In this document: positions 32,376 through 43,934 of the stretch, one piece after another | How positions within the stretch are numbered: position 1 is the stretch's first letter | Layout: each line of letters starts with the position of its first letter | Translations under genes and position numbers: made by a program | Notes under the pieces: model-generated | Seen by the model: the letters and a program-made list of their open reading frames with translations, nothing else | Database searches by the model: none | Told to the model about the DNA's origin: nothing | NCBI RefSeq assembly: GCF_905171765.1 | Contig: NC_053391.1 | Location: 191,342,559 to 191,406,558 of the forward strand | Reading direction: 5' to 3' | Length of the DNA: 64,000 nucleotides | Origin: Bufo bufo | Lineage: Eukaryota > Chordata > Amphibia > Anura > Bufonidae

Positions 32376-32434
32376 GCACTTGTGCCCGGGAAAAAAAAAA
32401 CTTTTTGGCCTTCAGACCTGCCTCACTGCGTTTG

Positions 32435-32450
32435 CCCGCATCTGACACCA
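32435..32450 (-). promoter_or_regulatory. Primer-binding site (tRNA-Leu-like)
   Basis: The minus strand reads TGGTGTCAGATGCGGG, two bases after the LTR end. TGGTGTCAG is the usual complement of a tRNA-Leu 3' end; the later bases match less well. Confidence 0.6.
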
Positions 32451-32452
32451 AA

Positions 32453-33025
32453 TGTGGGGATTCACTCTGGTAGGCAGATTAGCGGACGCAGTACAGAGGC
32501 AAAAACAAAGTCTTTGACTTAAACAGTGCAGTGTTTATTCACACATAAACAAAAACGTATTGGTTTTCATTCACACCATGGCAAGTCTACAGAACAAAAA
32601 GCATTCACCTTGTCAGCAGTTTTGGTAGTAGCAGTCCCCAACAGGCTTTAGGGCCTGCTTCCCAGCAATACAACTCTTAGCCCTTTAGTACGGCACACAA
32701 TATGCAGATCCAAAACAACAGAAACTCCACAGGTATTCACTGTGAAATGTAGGATAATCCACACCCAGCTGAGACTGCTAGCTGGGTTTTATATCCCTAG
32801 CCAAAACTCGGCCTGGAACGCGGGGAACAGCCACCTACCCTGCACTTTAGCTGCTCCCAGTAAGAGCTGGCCCGGATCGGCTTTACAGCCACACTAAATA
32901 ACCAATAGTGTCAGTCAGCACTAGCTGCCGCTGACACTTAAAATTACCGGCTCTTACCTCACCGAGGCCAGAAACCTCGATGACACATATCTTCCGTCAA
33001 TGACGGCCCCTTGCGCTTTCCTACA
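32453..33025 (-). mobile_element. 5' LTR of the gypsy-type element
   Basis: The minus strand begins TGTAGGAAAGCGC and ends GAATCCCCACA. It has a TATA box (GATATAAAAC, 32786-32795) and a poly(A) signal AATAAA (32534-32539), in the expected order. It adjoins a CR1 on its right. No matching LTR was seen at the other end. Confidence 0.75.
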
Positions 33026-34726
33026 GTTAGTATATAGAATGAGAATGCTCGGACTGGGAGAAAATGTCTGTATGTGGGTAAGTAACTGGCTTAATAATAG
33101 AAAACAGAGGGTGGTTATTAATGGTACACACTCAGATTGGGTCACTGTCACTAGCGGAGTACCTCAGGGGTCAGTATTGGGCCCTATTGTCTTCAATATA
33201 TTTATTAATGATCTTGTAGAAGGCTTGCACAGTAAAATATAAATTTTTGCACATGACACTAAACTGTGTAAAGTAATTAACACGGAAGAGGACAATATAC
33301 TGCTACGGATGGATATGGATAGATTAGAGGCTTCGGCAGAGAAGTGGCAGTTGAGGTTTAACACTAACAAATGTAAGGTTATGCACATGGGAAGGAATAA
33401 TGCAAGTCACCTGTACATACTAAATATTTAAACACTCGGTAACACTGACATGAAAAATGACCTAGGAATTTTAATAAACAGCAAACTAAGCAGTAAAAAA
33501 CTGTGTCAAGCAGCTGCTGCCAAGGCCAATAAGATAATGGATTGCATAAAAAGGGGCATAGATGCCCGTGATGAGAACATAGTCCTACCACTTTACAAAT
33601 CACTAGTCAGATCACACATGGAGTACTGTGTACAGTTCTAGGCTCCTGTGAACAAGGCAGACATAACAGTGCTGGAGAGGGTTCAGAGGAGGGCAACTAA
33701 AGTAATAACTTGAATGGGGCAACTACAGTACCCTGAAAGATTATCAACATTAGGGTTATTCATGTTAGAAAAAAGACAACTCAGGGGAGATCTAATAACT
33801 ATGTATAAATATATCAGGGGTCAGTACAGAGATCTATCCCATCATCTATTTATCCCCAGGACTGTGACGAGGGGACACCCTTTGCATCTGGAGGAAAGAA
33901 GGTTTGTACACAAACATAGAAAAGGATTCTTTACGGTAAGAGCAGTGAGACTATGGAACTCTCTGCCTGAGGAGGTGGTGATGGTGTGTTCACTAAAAGA
34001 GTTCAAGAGGGGCCTGGATGTATTTATGGAGTGTAATAATATTACAGGCTATAGCTACTAGAGAGGGGTCGTTGATCCAGGGAGTTATTCTGATTGCCTG
34101 ATTGGAGTCGGGAAGGAATTTTTTCCCCCTTAAAGGGAACCTGTCATGTGGATATTTGATTATAATCTAACTAATTATATACAATCATTAACTACTAAAA
34201 AGTACCTTAGATGTATTCACTTACTGGTGTGACAGATGGTTATCTCATAATATACACACAAAGATGCCGCATGCTAATGAGCTGATTTGAGTCCGGCGTG
34301 ATGTCATTGAGTCCAGCGTATATTTAATTCAGAGCTATAGCCACTCCCCTGCCCACCTGCTGCTGGTTCATATGGAAACAAACTGTCATTCAGCAGCAGG
34401 TGGGCGGGGAGAGTCAGGAGCTCATGAATATTCATGACTCATCATTATCAGCTGGAGCTTTTCAATACAAGATGTTGGCAGATTGACTGGGTCAATTAAA
34501 GAAAGTGACCCAGCATTGTGCTAAGAGAATCAATCATTATTTATGTTGCCCTTAGTTAGGACACCATAAAACTGGTGACAGGTTCCCTTTAAGTGGGGAA
34601 AATGGTCTTTACCTTACAATTATTATTTTTTTGCCTTCTTCTGGATCAACTTGCAGGATAACAGGCCGAACTGGATGGACAAATGTCTTTTTCTGGCCTC
34701 ATATACTATGTTACTATATGTTACTA
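33026..34726 (+). mobile_element. CR1-type LINE, 5'-truncated, plus strand
   Basis: Same family as 7042-8785. It reads [40 protein letters not shown] (FADD altered to FAHD), then LYKSLVRSHMEYC and MGQLQYPERLS, with several stops. The tail is ACTATGTTACTATATGTTAC. It begins at the LTR edge and ends on satellite. The altered FADD and the stops make it inactive. A 455-bp TTAA MITE sits in its 3' untranslated region. Confidence 0.85.
34134..34588. mobile_element. TTAA-site MITE in the CR1 3' region
   Basis: The ends AGGGAACCTGTCA and TGACAGGTTCCCT are perfect 13-bp inverted repeats flanked by TTAA (34130-34133 and 34589-34592). The CR1 at 7042-8785 shows the corresponding uninterrupted sequence. 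PiggyBac-type target; no coding capacity. Confidence 0.9.
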
Positions 34727-34797
34727 ACAACTGTGTGCGACACTAAGGGGGCGGGGCATAACTACTATATGTAACACTAAGGGAGCATAACTACTAT
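34727..34797. repeat. 29-bp satellite, block 3
   Basis: Two to three monomers between the CR1 tail and the next solo LTR. Confidence 0.85.
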
Positions 34798-35983
34798 TGC
34801 AGTATGCCAGACCGACAGGGGAATTATACGTGAGGTCACGGTGTGAGCATTAGGTGGGCCGAGGTAAATATAGTTCTGGTTACTCACGGTTATGTCGTCC
34901 CTGGGCAGGCCTGCACAAGTGATGAGGAGAATGGCACAGGAATTCTCTGGGGCACACTGTGGTGTAAGGGACACAGGCCAGGTGGTGGTTCGAGGTGCCC
35001 TTGATGGTCTGTATTAATGTGCCTATGGCAAGGTCCCTTGTAGTCGTGACGCCACTACCTTTTGTGGTGGTACAACCATTTACTGTAGTGTTAACTGAGG
35101 AATTGGAGACTGAGACAAGGATGGTGCAATCCAACTTATAAATTTTACTGAATGTTGCTCCTGGTAACATTACATTCAAGGAATAAACAGTCTTTGGTAC
35201 ATCCATGTATGATATACAGTCTCATGCATACGGGGGTAGGATATTGTAAGTCCTCAGATAAAACAGGCTCTTTGTCTTTATATATATATATGTAAAAGCT
35301 CCTGCTTCAGACTAGGCTTTAGAAGTATAAAAAGTCTTAGGCTGGTAATAACTCTCGATTGATTCTAACCTGACTTGAAGGTGGTTTTCAGACTCCTTGA
35401 ACCTCTATTTTCCAGTGCTTTTCCGTTAGATGGCCAATCTGTCCTCAGGGTTTAAACTGGAAGGTGTGGATGCCGGAAGCTGGTTCCTACAACTGCTTGC
35501 AAAGGTGCCTAGGAAGCCTTTGACTTGAATAAAATATACTAGTCCCCTTGTATACTTGCTGTTCGCAGCTTGTCACTGGTCACCTCGGAGGAGTGAGCTG
35601 TAGAAGTGGACTTCTCACCTCTGGGCTGAATCTTGTGGGCTTTACCCTGGACTATGGAGCCAACAGGGAGAGAGCAGAGAGGCAGGAGGCCTCCCTCCAG
35701 CAAGCAGCTACTTCATGGCTGCACACTGACTAAACTTCGGGAAGTCTGACTAACTTGGGCCTGAGCTAAGCTATATATACACTGTAACACTGCCCCATCT
35801 AGTGGAGAAACTAGTGTAGTGCACCCTACCTAGGCCTGTGTAAAGGATCTTACACATAAAAATCACATAATGACATGGGAGAATATGACATGAGATGAAT
35901 TACAGCATACAGGCATAATATATGACAATAAAACACAATAAAACTAGTTTGCGGTGCCCACAATCACGTAGTGGGACACTGCA
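34798..35983 (-). mobile_element. Solo LTR (family A), opposite orientation
   Basis: The minus strand begins TGCAGTGTCCCACTACG and ends GTCTGGCATACTGCA. CTAT is duplicated at 34794-34797 and 35984-35987. A TATATATAG box is readable on the minus strand near 35770. Related to 24961-26013. No internal genes. Confidence 0.8.
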
Positions 35984-36288
35984 CTATGTGCGACACTTAG
36001 GGGACATAACAACTGTGTGCGACACTAAGGTGTCATAACTACTATGTGCGACACTAAGGGGTCATAACTACTGTGTGAACACAGAGGCTATAAATACTAT
36101 GTGCGGCACTAAGGGGGCATAACTACTGTGTGCAACATTAAGGGAACATAACAACTGTTTGCAACACTAAGGGGACATAACTACTGTGTGTGACACTAAG
36201 GGGGGCATAACTACTGTGTGCAACACTAAGGGGTCATAACAACAGTGTGCAACACTAAGGGGGCATAACTACTGAGTGCGACACTAAG
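35984..36288. repeat. 29-bp satellite, block 4
   Basis: About ten monomers, some with the GAACACAGAGGCTATAAAT variant. Confidence 0.9.
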
Positions 36289-36771
36289 ACTGAAGAGACA
36301 TTCAACAGCCAACACGCATACAGGGGCTCTCTAACTAACAAATAAATTAACAGAGTCTTGATTTGTGGTAAAAGAGGGGGGAAGCCACAGCTTTATTACA
36401 AAAAACAGGAGGACCTTGTCTACCCTTGAATAGCACTTTCTTCGCCACCTCGCCTGCCTGGTCACCGTGGCCACGCTGAGCATGTCTTTGTGGAAACTTT
36501 ATGTGACTGCCACTTCTCCGTCTTCTTCTTAGACAGGGTCCTCCCCCCATCATACAGGTATTATGAGCCAACCAAGAAATAAAAACAAAACAACCATATT
36601 TAACATATCCATCACAGAATCAGGGAGAAAAATCAACAAGGAACGGAGGGTGGGAAAAATCTTCGCTGGCCGAGCACACACCAAGAGGAAGAGGAGTTAA
36701 ATCTTTATATACCCCCCCTTGAGGCGCGCTCGGTCCAGCGAGAGCCCTCACACCGCTTAACACATTCGAGA
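36289..36771. mobile_element. Unclassified insertion in the satellite
   Basis: A 483-bp single-copy segment interrupts the array. On the minus strand it has an AATAAAGCTGTGG poly(A)-like signal near 36390. It may be another LTR or a Ngaro-type terminal repeat, but neither end shows a convincing TG/CA pair or target duplication. Confidence 0.35.
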
Positions 36772-37047
36772 AAACTGTGTGTGACACTAAGGGGGCATAA
36801 CTACTGTATGCAACACTAAGGGGGCATAACTACTGTATGCAACACTAAGGGGGCATAACAACTGTGTGCGACACTAAGGGGGAATAACAACTGTGTGCGA
36901 CACTAAGGGGGCATAACTACTGTATGCAACACTAAGGGGGCATTACAACTGTGTGCGACACTAAGGGGGCATAACAACTGTGTGCGACACTAAGGAGACA
37001 TTCAGTAACATAACTATTGAATGTGACAATAAGGTGGCATACTGTAA
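36772..37047. repeat. 29-bp satellite, block 5
   Basis: About nine monomers, degrading after 37000, just left of duplication copy B. 37048-37225 is unassigned flank with a short TG/G-run. Confidence 0.9.
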
Positions 37048-38470
37048 TGTAAACTCTTGACTCCTCCTGCCCTGTGCTTATTTTCATACTTTTAACATGA
37101 ATAAGTGTGTGTGTGTGGGGGGGGAGTTGTATGCCGAAAATGGGTGGTGTTGACTAGCTACAGAGGAGGGTTGTCAGATAGTTTCTCAGGGAAGGAGACT
37201 CTTCCTTTTCTAGTTATGCCTCTCACCTCTCCTGACATGTCTGTTTTAATGACTACTTGTAGTCCCATAATATAATTCCAGAGAATATTTCTAAGAATGC
37301 TGTATTGTTCTGTTACTCTTTTATTCCTGCTAGAAATGTATACAAAAATAGGCATTTATAAGGCTGTTACCAGGTGGAGTTTACAATTGCACAGTCTGAC
37401 ACTGGGAGCTGTGCAATCAGTGCTGACAGTATCAGACTGTGGGGACACGCACCTTTGACATGAAACATGGTAGCATCCAGTTTGTCATTTATTGATATGT
37501 TTCTAGGTGGAATAACAGAGGAATGACACAACACAGGGATAAAGAAAAGATTCTCCAGATAAGTTACTTCATGGGGACATGTCAGGAGGGGTGAGGGCTC
37601 CTCTGTGATGTGCTGTGGGTGTATCTGTACTTGGCCATATAAGACACTCAGTTTATAGAACTCAGTTTCTAGTATTTATTATTGGAGTAAATTTCCAAAA
37701 AGCTGATGAGGGAGCGGCCGCCAGAGATTTAGAGGAAGGAGCGGAGTGGGATGGAGGAAGGCAGGGACCATTTCATCCCCCAGATCTCCGGCTCTGGTGT
37801 TAATTTCCCAAGACGATTAGGAACAGGCTGACAGCAAATGTGGGGGTGTTCCAGTGGTGGGACCTCCATGAATTAGACCCCTATGCTGTATCTTGTGGAT
37901 AGGCCATAAATGTCTGACATGGAAAGACCCCTTTAATCCTGGGGACTGTCAAATGAAGTTGAATACATTTGGAGGTGTGGTCTATATAAATGGGAGTGGT
38001 CTGTGTGAGTTTTGTCTCAGCTGTCCAGAAAATATTTAAGGGCGGTGGGCGACCCCGTTACAGGATCATGTGATTGGTCCATTATAGGAGAACATGTGTG
38101 CGGATTACTGATCTCTGAAGACGTTATGAAAAATCTAATGTTATATATTATTTTTATTTTTTTTACTATATTATTTATATATTTATTATTATTTATTTTA
38201 ATCACTTTGCACATTGTATATTATGTCAGTCACATAACTGCATAACACATATCATTCAGATAGAACACCCAGAGGTTGGGGCTATGCTGGGAGGTGTCAT
38301 TCCTTAGAAGGTAGAACATTATTGGTTGCTGTATATTATAAATCCAGAGGTACGAGCTCTGCTAGGAGTTGTAGTTAGAATGTACTGGTTTAGTTTAAAA
38401 AATTAATAAATGTTTTATATTGTTTAAAAACTTCCATTAACTGGACTGAGCCATTGGCTGCCGATACTTG

Positions 38471-38504
38471 TGATGTCATCGCCTTCTAGAATGGCTCCGC
38501 CCCC
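38471..38504 (+). promoter_or_regulatory. CRE-like and GC-box motifs upstream of RING gene B
   Basis: TGATGTCATC (38471-38480) and GGCTCCGCCCCC (38493-38504) are conserved from copy A at the same distance from the start codon. Confidence 0.4.
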
Positions 38505-38662
38505 AAGTGACTGTGACATCACTCAGGAGTTCTATGTCGGGCATTGGAACCATCATTTCTGTGCAGTTGTATTGGTATGCTCAGGAGACTGCAGCATATT
38601 ATTGACTGCTCCCCATTTTTGGGAATTTCATCGCGCAAATTTTCTATCCAGAGTCTTTGATA

Positions 38663-39245
38663 ATGGAAAATCTCAGAAATTCTACCCGAAGAGGTAAGTG
38701 ATCTCCTATGTACATAACATACATGTTCTGGTACCTAACAATCACCGGCCTCAGGTGAGATTGTTGGGGGGGTATTTGGACTTTTTAGTCATTTATACGA
38801 TGTCTTGTTATTAGGACACAGTTCGGGAAGATCAGCCCTTGAAGGTGCCGCTCGTACCCGCGGTCGTCCTGGAGGACAGACTTCCAGAGGACAACATGCT
38901 CGACCGGCGCCATATGGACAGCGGACAGCCATGACTGGAGAGGAGCGGGCGTCCACTGCAGGGAGACGCAGAAGAACATCTACTGCCCCCGATAACACCA
39001 CTGGCTGGAGGAGGACACGGCAGTCTGTGCGCCAGTTACACCAGGCGCTGGAGGAGCTGCCCATTAACATCATGGGCACAGCCGGCTCCAGAGGAGGGTG
39101 TGTCATCTGCCTCCTGGAGTTCGAGGTGGGAGAGTCTGTCACCACTCTCCCCTGCTCCCATGATTTCCATGGAGCCTGTATAAGACCTTGGCTCCTGGAG
39201 AATCCAGTCTGCCCCCTGTGTCGCTCCCCGCTGCTGACCAGATAA
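38663..39245 (+). CDS. RING-H2 finger protein, copy B (likely E3 ubiquitin ligase)
   Basis: Exons 38663-38693 and 38815-39245 have the same lengths, splice sites and phase as copy A, giving 153 residues. About ten amino-acid changes fall within the first 85 or so residues, for example HSSGRS for HRSGRS and GQHARP for GRHNRP. The RING-H2 domain from EELPINIMG to the end is identical, with ligands C106, C109, C124, H126, H129, C132, C143 and C146. That is consistent with selection on the E2-binding domain in both paralogues and argues that both are functional. The substrate is unknown. No signal peptide or membrane helix is seen. Confidence 0.85.
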
Positions 39246-39529
39246 TGGAGGACGGATATGGTATGTGGATTGTGTGCCCTGTATAGAATAAGCCCCTTAC
39301 ACAGATGTCACCTCATCAGCCGACTACCAAGGAGCTGGAGGGTTGTCAGGTGGAGCATTCGCAGAATGCACGGCCGGGCGCTCTATTTCACTTCCTTGTG
39401 TATTGGCCCCAGGACCAGTTATTGGGGTCTTTTCTCTGACCTTGTAGCGCACGTTCTGATCCTGGATTTTGTATTTGATTTTAGTTATGATCCGATCAGT
39501 TTTTGACTATGATTTTGGATGATCCCTCT

Positions 39530-39775
39530 GTACCGCGCACTCGGCTCTGATTGACCCCCGTTGCTGACCCTGGACTGTATGACTATTCTTCTGCCTCCTG
39601 ATTCTGTACCGCGCACTCGGCTCTGCTTGATCCTCGATGATGACCCCTGGACCGTGCGACTATTCTTCTGCCTCCTGATTCTGTACCGGGCAATTGGCTC
39701 TGCTTGATCCTCGTTGATGACCCCTGGACTGTACGACTATTCTTCTGCCTCCTGATTCTGTACCGCATACTCAGC
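39530..39775. repeat. About 70-bp tandem repeat behind RING gene B
   Basis: Three to four units with CTGTACCGCGCACTCGG and GACTATTCTTCTGCCTCC, one more than in copy A. Confidence 0.7.
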
Positions 39776-39933
39776 CCTACTACATCTTCATTGTTCCTCT
39801 TCGGGTTGTCTGACCATCCTTCTGATCACTGCACCTGTTCTACAATCTCAGCTCTGCTAGTCCGATACATCATAGTAGGTGAATAGACTTTCCATTCGGT
39901 GTCCCTCATTGTACTTGTACCTCTAATCCTCCT

Positions 39934-39939
39934 AATAAA
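39934..39939 (+). terminator. Candidate poly(A) signal of RING gene B
   Basis: AATAAA at the position equivalent to 22124-22129 in copy A. Confidence 0.4.
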
Positions 39940-40826
39940 CCAGCGGGCAAGTGACGAGCACCAAGTCCTGCCCCCAACACAGAGCCTTACACCCCAAACT
40001 CAGTCATGAGTGCAGGGGAATTGTGCCGTCCGGGAGGAGATTTCTCTAGACATGGGAGACGCAGATGGTGACAATTCTGCATCTTCCATCTTCATCTCAG
40101 CAGGTTCTGAAGTTCAGATCTGGAGGATCCTGTAAATGCAGACGTTACTCCCAGTAAATGTTGTCGCGTCTATAAGGTTGTCTTTTCTATTTTTCAGATT
40201 CTTTGCCGATGATTCGTGGCTTCAAGGGGAATATCATCTCCAGTTTTCGCCAGTCCCTCCTGTGGACACAACGCGTTCAGCTCGGCCCCATCCAGTGACT
40301 TCTGCGCCATCTTGCTATCTGCTTTATGTCGGCAGCTGCTGACTCTTCGTAGTTTGTGGCAGTAATGGAGATTTATGGAGATGATGTTGTCTGGTTTTAT
40401 CTCTAAGAGAAGGAATATCTGTTCGCCAAATAAATAGCAGACATTTGTAAGAACATGGCGGCTGCAGGTGTATATATGTATATATCACACTGGTGACGAC
40501 ACAGGACACATGTGAGGAGATGAGAAGGATCTGAGCTCTTCTTACTGGACCTCCACAGCAGACAGAAATGTCGCCAATTATTCGTGTGGATTTGTAAATC
40601 CAGTAACAGCAAAGTGTATGAGATTTTCCAGAATTTCCTCCATGCTACAGAGATTTTCCTCCTGGACATTGAGCTGCGGGCAGATTTATAATTATTTTCC
40701 TCATTGAATTCAATGGAAATAAAGAAATCTGTGGTCAGTTGGTAGAGCGGAGTATTATTATCTGTAGATTACCTGCAGACACTGATTTACAATCACTAAA
40801 CCTATAAATTTGCATACTAACACTAA

Positions 40827-42315
40827 GGGCTCATGCACATGAACATAGTTTTTTTCGTGTTCGTCCTGTTTTTGTTTTTTGGGGGGGCCCGTTTGCTAAA
40901 CCATTCATTTTAATGGGTCCGCAAAAAAAAAAAGAATCTGTCTGCATTCCGTTTCCTAATGTCCGCATGTCCATTCCGTAAAAAGGAAAGAACATGTGCA
41001 ATGAGCAGAACCGTTTTACGGTTACACGGACGCCAAATTATGCAGTGGGTCAGGATATGGGTATAATAGTCTATAGTTTTGTTCGTGACGCCAATTGCAG
41101 CGTGCGTAGGGTACTAACACAGGGCCCTTTAAGATGTTGTAACTCACGTACCAGATTAGGAATGCCAGAGTGGTGTAATGTCTCTGTATGGTAGTGGTAA
41201 TGGTGTCAACAATGTCTCCTACCTTGGTACGGCTGGACTCCTGGATCCTGGCTCACTTGCAATAAAATGAGTGTGGTGCTAGTAGGAGTAATAGAGGAAT
41301 TTGCAGCAGTAATTGAGATCCAGACCTTGGGTAAAGATCAAACTTGTCTTTACTGCTTGCAGCTTTCATCTAAGCAAGATACAGCATTAGTCTTAGGTCC
41401 CAGGAGGTATTGGCAATGTATGGCAGGAATATATCTTATGCTCTCTCATGTACCTGGAGCTTTTGCAGGAAAGGACTTCTGCTTTGTAGCTCTGTAATGT
41501 GGCAGGAATTTGGCTTCTGCACTCTATCTTCTGTTGTCTGGGGATTGACTAGCTGAGGAGGAATATGGCTTCTCCTGGGTCTCTGGACGGTACTCACAGC
41601 TATCTTCACAGGGTATGCTTCTTCCTGGAACTGGAGTTGTCTGCTTGCCTCTTCCAGCTGAGGCTGTAAGGCTCAGGCTGGGGATGATCTTCACTGGGTA
41701 TGCTTCTTCCTGGAACTGGAGTTTTCTGCTTGCTTCTTCCAGCTGAGGCTGCAAGGCTCAGGTTGGAGATGATGATCAATGTCTTAGCCGAGACAAGATC
41801 CTGGCTTTGGATCCCTATATCTGGGAGCTCCTACACGCACAGCCTTCCCCTAGCAGGGGTGGCTGGCACACTAACTTAAACTTCCTTCCCTCCCCATGAG
41901 GGAGGATATGGGCGCAGCCCACTTTGCTCACAGAAGAGGGAGCTAAACTGGAATGAACTATTCCAGGCTAGAAACACTAAACTGGCTTAAGTCCCTGCCA
42001 GAACATTGCTGCCACCTGCTGGTGAACATGAATAATGAGTACAATATACATTTAGCAAGGCTTACAATGCACATTTGTGAGAATATTATGTGAAATTACA
42101 TTAGATGACAATGTAAATACTCTTAACAGGTTGTAGCGGGGTAAAAGAGTTTCGTAACACAACTCTGGGGTGTTACACATGTCCTATACTTCTCTGTTTT
42201 CCAGACAGAGATAGACATTGTTACAATGGATCCGACAAAAAAAAAAAAAAAAGATAGAATACGTCATCTGGATTTTTTGCGGATCCATGTTTTGCGGACC
42301 GCAAATTCCAATGGT
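40827..42315. mobile_element. Copy B version of the shared Harbinger-like MITE, interrupted and 3'-deleted
   Basis: The left end GGGCTCATGCACATGAAC follows TAA at 40824-40826. An LTR interrupts it at 40998-42177. The right terminus and about 70 bp of flank seen in copy A are missing, apparently lost between two short CAT-containing repeats. Confidence 0.7.
40998..42177 (-). mobile_element. Solo LTR present only in copy B
   Basis: The minus strand begins TGTAACACCCCAGAG and ends CTGCTCATTGCA. CATG is duplicated at 40994-40997 and 42178-42181. Copy A has the uninterrupted sequence at about 23240. It lacks internal genes, so it is a solo LTR that arrived after the duplication. Confidence 0.85.
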
Positions 42316-43070
42316 GGTGTGCATAGTGCGACTACTACCTCCATCATCTGAACTGTAACCCCCTCATCAATGCACCAGCCCTAGGGTGAAGGAGGTTTGG
42401 TGGAGAGGTTCAACCATTGCGACCAGATTAGACCCAAACCGAAGACTACCACTTCCATCCTGTCCTCTACTACTCCCATTATCCTCTCCATACTACCCCT
42501 ATTACAGGTGTGAGCACGATAAGAACAGGTTTAATCATACAGGAGTTTTCAAGATCTCTGTGAATTGCTAAAAACCCCTTTCCTGCGCCCCCATTAGATA
42601 GAAAATGATGTTCTAAACGTATCCGATTCTACAGAAAAGCCGTCCTTCACAGCTGCCCCTGCTCCATGGTTAAAATGCAGGATATTATATGCGCCATCTA
42701 GTACTTCCCAGTGTAATCCTGATAAGTAAGACGTGTCACCTCTCCCAGGGGCAGAACTACCACTGTAGCGGTAATGATTACTGTGTGTGCTGGCAGGCGA
42801 GGACAAGTCCCTATAAGGTAACAGTCATCAATTGAGGCCCGGGCTTCATCCCGTTCTCTCCCCAGCAGCTACAATGCAGGGATGTCAGAGCCAAGCATCA
42901 TCCCCAGCCTCTGTGATCTCCTGCTCAGCTCAGCAGGCGCGATGATGTCACTGCATTGTATTTACTAGGGAAAGCTCTATTTATTAGGGAACCAGGGATA
43001 AATGAGCTTTACATTTTAATTTTCTTAACATAACAGGGATTTCACTAGTGTAAGGTGCAAAATTACTGTG

Positions 43071-43286
43071 TGAAGAAAGAGGCTATAAATACTATGTGCG
43101 ACACTAAGGGGGCATAACTACTGTGTGCAACACTAAGGGGACATAACATCTGTGTGCTACACTTAGGGGACATAACAACTGTGTGCGACACTAAGGGGGC
43201 ATAACTACTGTGTGCAATACTAAAGAGACATACAGTAACAACTATGTGCAACACTAAAGGGGCATAACAACTGTGTGCGACACTTA
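43071..43286. repeat. 29-bp satellite, block 6
   Basis: About seven monomers following duplication copy B, the equivalent of block 1 after copy A. Confidence 0.9.
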
Positions 43287-43900
43287 TTGGATGCCGAGGT
43301 TTAAATTAAGGCTTCCTGGACTGCTGAGAGGGCTAGGCTGAGAAGGGGTTCCTGTGTGATGTGTGGTGTTTGCTGTGTCCGTTTGTGTTGTTGTGGACAG
43401 CAGCACTTGCACATGGGTTCCAGGCTTTGTGTCTGTGGCAGGTGAATGTTATGTTTGTGGCATGTACCTCCCATTGCCATAAGTTGTATATGTTCCCCCT
43501 TCCATGCAGCTAGGCCAGTGAGACTCCTGTTCCTCCATATCCAGAAGGAACCAGGTCGTCTTACCCTGCTCTTAGTTTAGGGCAACCTTGAGGGCTAGCA
43601 GGGACTTCCAGGTTCCGGAGCATGAGCCCTCCTACCATCAAGGTCGGCTCATGCAGCTAGGAGTTAGGGTCAGATTAGGGATGCGTTAGGAGGTGACCTG
43701 CTCCCTAATTCTGTGGTCCTGGCCGAGCAGCCGCTTGCATCTCGTGGCACCGCGTAACTCCCCCTTGCAAAAGTCATCAACTCCGGCTGGAGCGAAAGAT
43801 CCCTGTGAGCGTGTCCGCGATGTCCCATTGGCTAGACCGGTACCCCAATAAAGAAGCTGCGGCTCAAATTTATTTTGGCTTTTCCTTTGTTTTTTTGTAT
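43287..43900. mobile_element. LTR-like segment (family B related)
   Basis: Contains CTACCATCAAGGTC and TTAGGAGGTGACC phrases shared with the solo LTR at 29861-30358. AATAAAG lies at about 43848. The ends are not resolved; it leads directly into the Ngaro reverse transcriptase. Confidence 0.4.
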
Positions 43901-43934
43901 GTTTTTATGTTCACCTAGGTTCTCTAGCAATTTA

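Larger units (their letters stand above)
28944..32452 (-). mobile_element. Ty3/gypsy-type element with integrase before RT (Gmr1-like order)
   Basis: On the minus strand from right to left: primer-binding site, gag, zinc knuckle, protease, integrase, then the start of reverse transcriptase, where it is cut at about 28944. No RT or RNase H lies between protease and integrase. This copia-like order is known in the Gmr1 group of gypsy elements. A deletion followed by rearrangement cannot be excluded. Several stops and shifts and an inserted solo LTR show it is inactive. Confidence 0.65.
37226..43070. repeat. Segmental duplication, copy B
   Basis: Counterpart of 19295-24149, same orientation, offset about 17.9 kb. 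It lacks the MITE of copy A and holds an LTR at 40998-42177 that copy A lacks. It carries an intact RING gene and is followed by satellite. 37226-38469, 39246-40826 and 42316-43070 contain no other supported gene. Confidence 0.9.
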
